DNA of 22,634 bases from DAOTUB01 sp034437455 (GCA_034437455.1 DAOTUB010000284.1:1-22634), one strand, 5' to 3'. Numbered from the stretch's first letter, positions 7,312 through 14,570 are shown. Translations and numbers: made by a program. Notes: generated by a model not told the origin, from the letters alone.

Positions 7312-7651
7312 AAACGCGTTCGACGTCACCCTGGCGCGGATGCAGGTACGCCAGCGCGCCCGCGAGATCGGCCTTGGGATACAGGAGCAGGCATCCATTG
7401 CCCTGGCGACCTCTTCGCTGGCTCACGCGCTTAAATTGGGGGAAGCAATGGAAGAGAGCACCATTGATATCTATAGCCCGGACGAAGGAGAGCGATTGGG
7501 CGTGCAGGTGGTATGTACGGTGGCCAATGGCGCGGCCTGGGAGCCCGAAGCGAAGGTGTTTGCAGATACCCGCTGGATGGTTGACGAGTTGACAGTTGAG
7601 ACACTGCCGTCCAACGACATAGAGGTCACTCTGATCAAGTGGGCGACGTGA
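7283..7651 (+). CDS. Degenerate RsbT-like GHKL domain protein
   Basis: About 122 aa. Residues 10-50 (VRQRAREIGLGIQEQASIALATSSLAHAL) and the end (WMVDELTVETLPSNDIEVTLIKWA) match the RsbT anti-sigma/switch-kinase pattern of ARxxAKExGF...DQARIxTAxSELARN and RLMDEFxxxSxxGxGTxxxxxKW. The ATP-binding features are missing. N-box Glu and Asn are S45 and A49, the DxGxGI G1 box reads TVANGAAW, and the Gly-rich G2 loop appears deleted. Family membership rests on alignment by eye with the known RsbT pattern; loss of kinase activity is inferred. ATG 7283 is favoured (GGGGAG just upstream); ATG 7271 in frame is an alternative. Lying between two similar receivers, it may be a binding scaffold or anti-anti-type partner. 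Confidence 0.7.
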   Translation: MNRNQTIAIKNAFDVTLARMQVRQRAREIGLGIQEQASIALATSSLAHALKLGEAMEESTIDIYSPDEGERLGVQVVCTVANGAAWEPEAKVFADTRWMVDELTVETLPSNDIEVTLIKWAT

Positions 7652-7661
7652 GGAGTTATCT

Positions 7662-8084
7662 ATGGGCGAGACTGTAGGAACGGACGGGATGAATCCCAAG
7701 AAAATTCTGGTGATCGAAGACAGCCCAACCCAGGCATTGCACTTGCAGGGGTTATTGGAGGAGGAAGGCTTCCGGGTCATCGTGGCTCGCGACGGGGAGG
7801 CCGGTTTGCAGACGGCGCAGAAGGCACGCCCCGACGTCGTCGTGCTCGATCTGGAGATGGCGGGAATGAATGGGTTGCAGGTGTGCCAGCGATTAAAAGA
7901 GATGCGCCAGACCACCTCGATCCCGGTGATCATGTTCACCCGTCACGACGACCCCGAAGTGATGACGCTGGGTATGCAAATTGGCGCGGTGGATTACATT
8001 CCCAAGGACGCTTTTGCCGACACGACTCTGTTGGAGACGCTGCGGCAAATGGAACTGGACGCGCCGTGCGCTGCGGGGGCATAG
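7662..8084 (+). CDS. Single-domain response regulator (second of a similar pair)
   Basis: A 140-aa receiver with E19 D20, phospho-acceptor D63 in VVLDLEMAGMNG, Thr in MFTRHD and Lys in YIPKDAF. It is paralogous to the receiver at 6880 and follows the RsbT-like gene by 10 bases. AGGAG at 7651-7655 is correctly spaced for ATG 7662; an internal ATG at 7689 would also keep the whole domain. No output domain is present, so signalling is probably through protein contact. Confidence 0.9.
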   Translation: MGETVGTDGMNPKKILVIEDSPTQALHLQGLLEEEGFRVIVARDGEAGLQTAQKARPDVVVLDLEMAGMNGLQVCQRLKEMRQTTSIPVIMFTRHDDPEVMTLGMQIGAVDYIPKDAFADTTLLETLRQMELDAPCAAGA

Positions 8085-8115
8085 CAGCGTCGGCGCAAGG
8101 GCTTGAGGCAGTGTG

Positions 8116-9174
8116 ATGGAAACTATAAACGTTCTCGTGGTAGATGACTCGCCGATCATACGGCAGATACTGGTCAACATGCTCCAGAGCGAGCCGGGGT
8201 TCCAGGTCGTGGGGCAGGCACGAGACGGGGAGGAAGCCGTGCAGTTGGCAGCGCTTTTGCAACCCGACGTGATCACGATGGACATCTGTATGCCCCGCAT
8301 GGATGGGTTGCAGGCGACCGAGCAGATCATGAAGACCACGCCCAGGCCCATCGTCGTGGTGGCGAGCAGTGTCTATGACGAGGATCTGCACATTGCTTTC
8401 GATGCCGTCGCCGCCGGCGCCCTGACCGTGGTCGAAAAACCGAAGGGGCTTTCTCCCGCCGACTATGAGGCCGTGCGCGAGCAACTGGTGACGACCATCC
8501 GGCTGATGGCCGAGGTGCCCGTGATCGCCGTCGGGCCAGAGCGCGAGACGGCGGGCGAATCGCGCACAGAGCCAGACGTCGAATTGATCGCCATGGCCGC
8601 GTCCACCGGCGGCCCGGGCGTGCTGTACCAGCTCCTCGGCGCCCTGTCGCCGACCCTGTCCATTCCCATCCTGATCGTGCAACAGATCACGCACGGCTTT
8701 GTGCAAGGGCTTGCCTGCTGGCTGGATAACGTGACCGCGCTGGAGGTAGCGGTGGCGAAAGAGAACGAACAGATCGCGGCGGGACGGATCTGGATCGCGC
8801 CGGAGGATATGCACATGACGGTTGCCCCCGGCGGCGTCATCCAACTCGACGACTCACCGCCCTGGAACGGAGCGCGTCCCTCGGCCACGCGCCTGTTCCA
8901 CTCGGTGGCGGAAACCTACGGAGCCGCCGCCGTCGGCGTAGTGTTGACGGGCGCGGGCGAGGATGGGGCCGAGGGACTGGCGGCCCTCCAACAGGCGGGC
9001 GGGCGCGTCATCGCGCAAAAAGAAGAGGGGTGTATGTTCTTTGGGATGCCCCAGGCGGCGATCGAGCGAGGGATCGTGAGCCAGGTATTGTCGCCCAACG
9101 AGATCGCCCTCGCACTGAACCGGCTTGACAGACGCCACAAATATGATAAGCTTCCCAAAACAACGGGCGAGTAG
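8116..9174 (+). CDS. Second CheB-like receiver-methylesterase with catalytic His replaced
   Basis: CheB architecture: receiver about 1-120 (D10 D11, phospho-acceptor D56 in TMDICMPRMDG, Lys in VEKPKG) followed by a methylesterase domain from about 155. Nucleophile S163 (AASTGG) and D283 (GAGEDG) are kept. The position of the catalytic His, within QHMPxxF of the first CheB, is Q190 here (VQQITHGF, codon CAG at 8683-8685); a His three residues on (H193) is not in register. The domain is otherwise complete, so this is not a decayed gene. It may be an inactive or regulatory CheB, or use H193. GAGG at 8105-8108 supports ATG 8116 over GTG 8113. Its stop abuts the kinase gene region. Confidence 0.9.
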   Translation: METINVLVVDDSPIIRQILVNMLQSEPGFQVVGQARDGEEAVQLAALLQPDVITMDICMPRMDGLQATEQIMKTTPRPIVVVASSVYDEDLHIAFDAVAAGALTVVEKPKGLSPADYEAVREQLVTTIRLMAEVPVIAVGPERETAGESRTEPDVELIAMAASTGGPGVLYQLLGALSPTLSIPILIVQQITHGFVQGLACWLDNVTALEVAVAKENEQIAAGRIWIAPEDMHMTVAPGGVIQLDDSPPWNGARPSATRLFHSVAETYGAAAVGVVLTGAGEDGAEGLAALQQAGGRVIAQKEEGCMFFGMPQAAIERGIVSQVLSPNEIALALNRLDRRHKYDKLPKTTGE

Positions 9175-9201
9175 ATGCTGACGCGAGCAGAGGAGAGAGT
9201 C

Positions 9202-10710
9202 ATGACGAACGCGGAGAAACCACTCACGAACAACCCGGACGTACCGAAAGAGTTGATATCGCCGCACGAGCACGCGATCCTGGCATCCATCGCCGATGGC
9301 GTGATCGTCAGCGACGTCGAGGGTCAGATGGCCTGGCTCAACCAGGCCGCCGCCCGCATGCTGAGCCTGGATCCTCCGACGGTGACCGGGCATCCGATCC
9401 GCACACTCTTTGAGCCATTTCCTGCTCGTGGCCCCTCCACCGTGATCGAAACCTTCGACCGCCTGTACGCCGATCCCTACACGGACAGGCAAGAGGAAGA
9501 GAGCGATGAGACGATCATCGCCGTCGGCGCCCAGGTCATCCAGACGCGCCTCTCTCCTATCCTGACCGAGGCGGGCGAGTTCCTGGGGATTGTGGCCGTA
9601 CTGCGCGACATCACCCGCGAGGTCGAGGCCGAGCGAGCCAGGAGCGAGCTTATCCACGACGTCTCCCACGAATTGGGCGCGCCCCTGACCGCTATCAAGG
9701 GGTACAGTGAGATGTTGTTGCGCCAGGTCTCGGGGCGGCTTGGGGAGCAGCACGAGAATTTCTTGCGCATCATCCAGAGAAACGCCGACCGCCTGGTCGC
9801 CCTGGTCCACGATCTGTTGGACATCAGCCGCATCCTGAACAATCAACTGGAACTGGATATGGGGCCCGTCCAGATGGAAGCGGTACTCCGCAACGCGGCA
9901 GACGCCATACAACTACAATGCAATCAACGAGGTCTGCACCTGGCGGTCGAGGCCGAGTCTAACGTGGGATTGGTATTCGGCGACAAGAACCGGCTTGCCC
10001 AGGTCATCGTCAATCTGGCCCAAAACGCCTGCCACCGCACGCCGGGCGGCGGGCGTATCACCCTCGCGCTTTCGCGCACCGAGGGCGCGGTGCAGGTGGA
10101 CGTCGCCGATACGGGCATCGGCATTCCTCTCGATGAACAGACCAAGATATTCCAACGCTTCTACCGGCCGCACGTGCCCACCACCCCCGACGCCGAGAGC
10201 ACCGGGCTGGAGCTGCCCATTGCCAGAATGCTGATCGAGATGCACGGCGGGCGCATCTGGGTGGAGAGCGAGTCTGGGCAGGGCAACGCCTTCTCCTTCG
10301 TGCTGCCCTTGCACGATGTGGTCGGCGACGTGGTCGAGCCTGCCGAAACGAAACGGACGATATTGGTCGTCGAGGATGACAATGACCTCGCCCAACTCAT
10401 CGCGCTGCAACTCCAGCAGGAGGGGTACGAGGTGCTCATGACCGAAAAGGGTGAAGAAGCCCTGCGATTGGCGCGCAATCGGGACATCGACCTGATCACG
10501 CTGGACATTATGCTGCCGGACATCACGGGCATGGATGTGCTGCGCCGGCTCAAGGCGGATAGCGAGACGGCGGACATCCCAGTGATCGTCGTGTCTGTGC
10601 TACAACCCGAGGACAGCACCAGCGGATCTCGTATTGTCGATCACATTACCAAGCCCTTTGCGCTCGAAAGGCTGACGGACAGTGTCCGACGCACGCTGGC
10701 GACCGCGTGA
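9202..10710 (+). CDS. PAS sensor histidine kinase with C-terminal receiver (hybrid)
   Basis: About 502 aa without transmembrane segments, so cytoplasmic. A PAS-like domain spans about 20-140 (ILASIADGVIVSDVEG...NQAAARML, ending LRDITRE). HisKA contains H156 in HDVSHELGAPLTAIKG, which usually reads HELRTPL. The HATPase domain has N-box NLAQNA and G1 box DTGIGI, but its G2 segment reads STGLELPIAR where GxGLGL is usual. A full receiver follows from about residue 387 (VVEDDND, Asp in ITLDIMLPD, Lys in ITKPF). ATG 9202 has GAGGAGAG just upstream; an earlier in-frame ATG at 9175 directly follows the cheB2 stop. It ends the first half of the block and is followed by a repeat-rich gap. The signal is unknown. 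Confidence 0.92.
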   Translation: MTNAEKPLTNNPDVPKELISPHEHAILASIADGVIVSDVEGQMAWLNQAAARMLSLDPPTVTGHPIRTLFEPFPARGPSTVIETFDRLYADPYTDRQEEESDETIIAVGAQVIQTRLSPILTEAGEFLGIVAVLRDITREVEAERARSELIHDVSHELGAPLTAIKGYSEMLLRQVSGRLGEQHENFLRIIQRNADRLVALVHDLLDISRILNNQLELDMGPVQMEAVLRNAADAIQLQCNQRGLHLAVEAESNVGLVFGDKNRLAQVIVNLAQNACHRTPGGGRITLALSRTEGAVQVDVADTGIGIPLDEQTKIFQRFYRPHVPTTPDAESTGLELPIARMLIEMHGGRIWVESESGQGNAFSFVLPLHDVVGDVVEPAETKRTILVVEDDNDLAQLIALQLQQEGYEVLMTEKGEEALRLARNRDIDLITLDIMLPDITGMDVLRRLKADSETADIPVIVVSVLQPEDSTSGSRIVDHITKPFALERLTDSVRRTLATA

Positions 10711-10764
10711 CGAGAGCGACAGCTTGGGTTTTCGTCCAAGATTCACAGACTCCCTCTGAATAAC

Positions 10765-10885
10765 CAGCAATTCCCGTTTTGTAGCCGCGCTTTCCATAGC
10801 GCGTGCATTTTGCCACATGAAGCACCCTTCGCGATATAGAAATCGCGGCTACAACTCTCGTTTTTCCCCATAACAGGAATTGCTG
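10765..10885. repeat. MITE-like palindromic element A
   Basis: 121 bases bounded by CAGCAATTCC (10765-10774) and its exact inverse GGAATTGCTG (10876-10885), with CTGAATAAC directly repeated outside each end (10756-10764, 10886-10894). Inside, TTGTAGCCGCG (10779-10789) pairs with CGCGGCTACAA (10844-10854), and two smaller hairpins are nested (10786-10803, 10830-10847). There is no coding capacity. It looks like a non-autonomous element with a 9-base target duplication. Confidence 0.7.
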
Positions 10886-10894
10886 CTGAATAAC

Positions 10895-11014
10895 CAGCAA
10901 TTCCAATTATGAGATTCGTAGTAACGACTTTAGTCGTTTTGACCACTCAACCAGCGACTCAAATCGCCACTACGAACCCATATCGCAATGATAGCGTCAA
11001 AATGGGAATTACTG
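10895..11014. repeat. MITE-like palindromic element B
   Basis: 120 bases bounded by CAGCAATTCC (10895-10904) and GGAATTACTG (11005-11014; 9 of 10 inverted match). It shares the CTGAATAAC at 10886-10894 with element A and has another copy at 11015-11023. Inside, TTCGTAGT (10915-10922) pairs with ACTACGAA (10969-10976) and AACGACT/AGTCGTT (10923-10938) forms a hairpin. A close relative of the inner part lies at 13401. Together A and B fill most of the 10711-11177 gap; 10711-10755 holds only a weak 5-bp stem and 11024-11140 shows nothing I can name. Confidence 0.7.
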
Positions 11015-11140
11015 CTGAATAACATACTCCTCGAACTTGTGTTGACGGGTCTTTTTCCCTCAGACGTCGATCTGTGTTAACATCGAAACGAAATAGTAAC
11101 GCATTTGAGATTTTTTGAAACCCACGACCGGGCAGTCCTG

Positions 11141-11149
11141 TGTTATACT
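11141..11149 (+). promoter_or_regulatory. Possible extended -10 promoter for the receiver-roadblock genes
   Basis: TGTTATACT is an extended -10 (TG, one base, then TATACT at 11144-11149) 28 bases before the ATG at 11178. No -35 sits at 16-18 bases; a TTGAAA at 11115-11120 is 23 bases away. An extended -10 can work without a -35, so a promoter here is plausible. It would start the second half of the block. Confidence 0.4.
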
Positions 11150-11177
11150 GGCTTAACGAGTTACGCGAGCGTGTTCT

Positions 11178-12059
11178 ATGACCGCCAGACACATATTGAT
11201 CGTGGACGATGAACCCCATGTGGTCACATCCTTGAGCCGGATGCTGGAACACTCGGACCGGAGCTACCAGGTCGGCATCGCTCATTCCGGCGAGGAGGCG
11301 TTGGAGCTGCTCGAGCATTCTCCCGTGGACCTCCTCATCACCGATCTGCGCCTGCCCGGTATCACCGGGCTGGATCTGATCCGCTGGGTGAAGGCGTCCA
11401 GCCCGCAGACGCGCACCATCCTCATCACCGCTTATGGCAACGACGAGGTCGAGGCGGAGGCCCGGCGTCTGGAGGCCTATCGTTACGTCACCAAGCCCTT
11501 CGACATCGGCGATTTCGCGCAGACGGTGCAGGAGGCACTGAGAGGGTTGGCCATCAGCCAGCCTGGTCTCACGATTCTCTCCGACGAGTCCTTCGAGGCC
11601 ATCGTGCGGCAGTTGGACGCGCTGCGCCGCGACGTTGGCGCTCGCTGCATCTTTCTGGCCGATATGCAGGGCCAGCGCCTGGCGGAGGTGGGGAACACCG
11701 AGGGGCTTGACGCCGCCACACTGCTTTCTCTTCTGGCGGGCGGTTTCGCCACCAGCGGTGAATTGGCCCGCCGGTTTGGGAGCGGTCAGGCGATCAACCT
11801 CAACTTTCACGAAGGGTCGCGCCACGAAATCTACTCGGCCAACGTGGGGGCGGGTCTCTTTTTGATCATGATCTACGACCGCCAGGTCCAGGCCAGCCGC
11901 ATCGGCATCGTTTGGTTCTATACGCAGCAGGCAATTGAAACTTTGCTCTCTGTGATCTCGACTGCCGAAGCAGACGCGCCGGGACGCTCTCTGGATCTGG
12001 GCTTTGGCGACTCGTTGAAAGCAGAGCTGGACACGCATTTTTTCGATCCGACGGATTAG
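11178..12059 (+). CDS. Receiver-roadblock/LC7 fusion protein
   Basis: 293 aa. Receiver about 1-122: D10 D11, phospho-acceptor D56 in LITDLRLPG, Thr in ILITAYG and Lys in YVTKPFD. A roadblock/LC7 domain spans about 145-265, with LRRDVGARCIFLADMQGQ, a Gly/Ala-rich helix and IGIVWFYTQQA. Roadblock domains of the MglB kind bind MglA-type Ras-like GTPases and stimulate or direct them. A direct fusion to a phosphorylatable receiver suggests that phosphorylation controls GTPase binding (inference). The roadblock domain is about two thirds identical by eye (74 of 108 aligned positions) to that of the next gene, so the pair arose by duplication. An MglA-type GTPase is encoded two genes after that. The Shine-Dalgarno is weak. 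Confidence 0.9.
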   Translation: MTARHILIVDDEPHVVTSLSRMLEHSDRSYQVGIAHSGEEALELLEHSPVDLLITDLRLPGITGLDLIRWVKASSPQTRTILITAYGNDEVEAEARRLEAYRYVTKPFDIGDFAQTVQEALRGLAISQPGLTILSDESFEAIVRQLDALRRDVGARCIFLADMQGQRLAEVGNTEGLDAATLLSLLAGGFATSGELARRFGSGQAINLNFHEGSRHEIYSANVGAGLFLIMIYDRQVQASRIGIVWFYTQQAIETLLSVISTAEADAPGRSLDLGFGDSLKAELDTHFFDPTD

Positions 12060-12071
12060 GAGAGGCGACCC

Positions 12072-13385
12072 GTGACAGCCAAGCGCATCCTGGTGGTGGA
12101 CGACGAGCCGAACGTGGTCAAGTCGTGCGCCAGAATGCTGGAATTGGAGGGCTTTGAGGTACAGACCGCCAGCGGCGGGAGCGAGGCGCTCGCCCTATAC
12201 AAGCGCGAGCACTTTGACATGGCGCTGGTGGACCTCAGGATGCCCGACATGAGCGGGCTGGAAGTGCTGGCGGCGCTCAAGGAGCACGATCCAAACGCGA
12301 CCGCCGCCATCTTTACCGCCTACGGCACGAAGGAAAACGCGATCGAGGCGCTGCGGCTGGGCGCGTGCGAGTTCCTGGAAAAGCCGCTCGATGCCAAGGT
12401 CGTGGTCGCCACAGTGCGGCGCGTCCTAGAGCAAAGGGCAGACAAAGCCGTGCGGGGCAATCTGCACAGCTTGAGCCTGCCCAACATCATCCAGATCAAC
12501 TGCACCGAGCGCAACCAGGCTCACCTGCGACTCAGACACCGGCAAGAGGAAGCGAGCGTCTTTTTCGCCGACGGCAACGTCGTGCACGCCGTATTGGGCG
12601 ACCAGGCTGGCGAGGAAGCGATCTACGAATTGCTGGGCTGGGAGGATGGCGAGTTCGAGCTGGAGATGGACGTTCCGCCGCCTGCGCGGACTATCACGAC
12701 CAATTGGTCCGGCCTGCTCCTGGAGGGCATGCGGCGCATTGACGAGAGCGCGGCGGGGTGGGATGTGCTGAGCGAGTTGGAAGCACTCGGCGAGGAGGAA
12801 GAGGAAACGTCGATCCAAGCTCCACAAGAGGAAGCCGACGTTCAAATCATCCCGGCTGCCGAAGGCGAGGCAGGCGCGCCCCAGACGTATCTGACCCAAC
12901 AGTTGGAGGAATTGCGTCGTGACGTCGGCGCTCGCTGTGCTTTTCTGGCCGATATGGAGGGCCGGTCTCTGGCAGAAACGGGGCGAATTGGGAAACTCGA
13001 CGTCGCCACCCTGCTCTCTTTGCTGGCCGGTAGTTTCGCCGCCAGCGCCGAACTGGCGCGCCACTTTGGCGACGGCCAGGCGCTTAACATCAGTTTTCAC
13101 AGGGGATCGCGCTACGAAATCCACTCGGCCAGCGTGGGCGAGGATCTCTTTCTGGCGCTGGTCTACGACCGACGCGTCCAGGCCAGCAGTATCGGCATCG
13201 TCTGGCTCTACACGCGACGCGCAGTCGAGAACTTGCGTTCTATCCCCGCCGCCGTCGAGTCCTCCGCAACGGAGCGATCTCCCGGCGCACGGTTCGACAA
13301 CCCGCTGATGGCGGAGATGATGGCGGAAATTGATGCGTTTTTTCCTGCCTCCTCGCAGGAAAAAAGAGTCGCCGATAGTTGCTGA
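12072..13385 (+). CDS. Receiver-PATAN(DUF4388)-roadblock fusion protein
   Basis: 437 aa with three domains. Receiver about 1-120: D10 D11, phospho-acceptor D54 in LVDLRMPD, Lys in FLEKPLD. PATAN/DUF4388 about 130-235: GNLHSLSLPNIIQIN, then VFFADGNVVHAVLGDQAGEEAIYELLGWEDGEF in pieces typical of this family. An acidic linker with repeated Glu follows at about 255-285, then a roadblock/LC7 domain at about 290-405. PATAN-receiver proteins steer type IV pili in cyanobacteria; roadblock domains act on MglA-type GTPases. Combining all three suggests a phospho-controlled polarity adaptor (inference). The GTG start at 12072 follows the previous stop by 12 bases, with GGAGAGG before it, so the two fusion proteins are co-expressed. 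Confidence 0.9.
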   Translation: MTAKRILVVDDEPNVVKSCARMLELEGFEVQTASGGSEALALYKREHFDMALVDLRMPDMSGLEVLAALKEHDPNATAAIFTAYGTKENAIEALRLGACEFLEKPLDAKVVVATVRRVLEQRADKAVRGNLHSLSLPNIIQINCTERNQAHLRLRHRQEEASVFFADGNVVHAVLGDQAGEEAIYELLGWEDGEFELEMDVPPPARTITTNWSGLLLEGMRRIDESAAGWDVLSELEALGEEEEETSIQAPQEEADVQIIPAAEGEAGAPQTYLTQQLEELRRDVGARCAFLADMEGRSLAETGRIGKLDVATLLSLLAGSFAASAELARHFGDGQALNISFHRGSRYEIHSASVGEDLFLALVYDRRVQASSIGIVWLYTRRAVENLRSIPAAVESSATERSPGARFDNPLMAEMMAEIDAFFPASSQEKRVADSC

Positions 13386-13400
13386 GCGGCAATTCTCCTG

Positions 13401-13466
13401 ATGAGATTCGTAGTAACGACTTTAGTCGTTTGACCGCCCGACCCGCGACTAAAGTCGCCACTACTA
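13401..13466. repeat. Relative of element B between the fusion and roadblock genes
   Basis: The first 35 bases match element B's interior from 10909 with a single-base gap. The copy contains AACGACT/AGTCGTT and GCGACTAAAGTCGC hairpins and ends in CCACTACTA. GCAATTCTCC just before it resembles a worn CAGCAATTCC end. The opposite terminal repeat is not visible. It ends about 4 bases before the Shine-Dalgarno of the next gene, so it probably lies in the 5' leader or intergenic mRNA. Confidence 0.65.
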
Positions 13467-13479
13467 CAGAGGTGAACCG

Positions 13480-13971
13480 ATGAAGACAGGCTTGACCTTG
13501 CCCGTAGATTTGGCCGGACAGATCGAGCACATTCTGGCAGACGTGTATCACAAGGCCAGGGCCGAGTGCGTCCTGCTTGCCGACGTCAGCGGCCAATTGC
13601 TCGCCATCCAGGGGCAGACGCTGGAGATGGACCCCATGATCGTGGCGGCGCTGGCGGCCGGCGACGTGGCGGCCCTGTCCGAGCTGGCCCGGCAGATCGG
13701 CGAAACCGATCATCGCGGCTCGTTTCTCCACGAAGGCGCACACAAGAGCATCTATCTCTTTGGCGTGAACACGAATTTTATCCTGATCGTGATCTTCCGG
13801 GCCGACACGCCCATTGGCCTGGTGCGGCTGTTCGCCGGACGCGCCGTCGAGCAGTTGCACCCGCTGGTCGTCGAGTTCGAGCAAAGCCTGAGCCGGCCGG
13901 AAGAGCTGATCGGCGCTGACTTTGGCGCTGCCCTGGCCGACGAACTGGAAGAAGCATTCGGAGAACTGTGA
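13480..13971 (+). CDS. Stand-alone roadblock/LC7 protein (MglB-like)
   Basis: 163 aa, all of it fitting a roadblock/LC7 fold: an N-terminal helix, the strand CVLLADVSGQLLAIQG, a helix rich in Ala (MIVAALAAGDVAALSELARQIG), strands SIYLFGVNTNFILIVIF and the C-terminal helix. In Myxococcus, MglB of this family is the GAP and spatial regulator of MglA. The next gene, 13 bases downstream, is an MglA-type GTPase, so this is the best candidate for its direct partner. GAGGTG lies just before ATG 13480. No signal peptide or membrane segment is seen. Confidence 0.85.
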   Translation: MKTGLTLPVDLAGQIEHILADVYHKARAECVLLADVSGQLLAIQGQTLEMDPMIVAALAAGDVAALSELARQIGETDHRGSFLHEGAHKSIYLFGVNTNFILIVIFRADTPIGLVRLFAGRAVEQLHPLVVEFEQSLSRPEELIGADFGAALADELEEAFGEL

Positions 13972-13984
13972 CGAGGCGCGAGCC

Positions 13985-14569
13985 ATGTTCATCAACTGGA
14001 AACTGCGCGAGATCAACCTCAAGATCGTCTATTACGGCCCGGCGCTCAGCGGCAAGACGACCAACTTGCAGTATATTCACGCCAAGACGAATCCCCGCAT
14101 CCGGGGCGAGCTGGTCTCTCTCAAGACGCGGGGCGACCGCACGATTTATTTTGACTTTTTGCAGGTGGAACTGGGCCAGATCGCCGGTCTGAAACCGCGC
14201 TTTAACCTCTACACCGTGCCGGGGCAGGTCTATTACGTTGGGAGCCGCAAACTGGTGCTGCAGGGCGCCGATGGCGTGGTCTTTGTCGCCGATTCGCAGC
14301 GGCGCCGCATGGGAGCCAACACTGAATCGGTGCGTGATATGGGAAATAACCTGCGCGAGCTGGGGTACGATCTGCGCACGGTGCCACTCGTGTTACAGTG
14401 CAACAAGCGCGATCTGCCAGACGTCGCGCCTGTGCCGCTGTTGCAGCAGCGGCTCGGTTTTGACGGCGCGCCCTGTTTCGCGTCGGTGGCTACCGAGGGG
14501 AATGCGGTCTTTGATACGCTGAAGGCAATTATCAACCTGGTGGTGAAGCGGGTTCAGCAGCAGATTTAG
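13985..14569 (+). CDS. mglA: MglA-type Ras-like small GTPase
   Basis: 195 aa. P-loop GPALSGKTTN at 18-27, TRGDRT at 48-53, the MglA-specific switch segment TVPGQ at 77-81 in place of the usual DxxGQ, and base-recognition NKRD at 140-143. The opening MFINWKLREINLKIVYYGP is typical of bacterial MglA proteins. MglA-GTP marks the leading pole and controls type IV pili or gliding machinery in bacteria where it has been studied. ATG 13985 is chosen over an in-frame TTG at 13922 that lies inside the upstream roadblock gene. Immediate neighbours are three roadblock genes before and one after. Active-site residues are all present, so it should be a working GTPase. Confidence 0.93.
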   Translation: MFINWKLREINLKIVYYGPALSGKTTNLQYIHAKTNPRIRGELVSLKTRGDRTIYFDFLQVELGQIAGLKPRFNLYTVPGQVYYVGSRKLVLQGADGVVFVADSQRRRMGANTESVRDMGNNLRELGYDLRTVPLVLQCNKRDLPDVAPVPLLQQRLGFDGAPCFASVATEGNAVFDTLKAIINLVVKRVQQQI

Positions 14570-14570
14570 C

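Noticed and set aside
10756..11023. CRISPR-like array: three palindromic repeats about 29 bases with two spacers of about 100 bases
   Set aside because: Outer repeats are only half copies, spacers are far too long and are themselves palindromic, and no cas genes are present. Element ends plus flanking duplications explain it better.
11115..11120. TTGAAA as the -35 partner of the -10 at 11144
   Set aside because: The spacer would be 23 bases, too long for a sigma-70 promoter; only the extended -10 is kept as a weak call.
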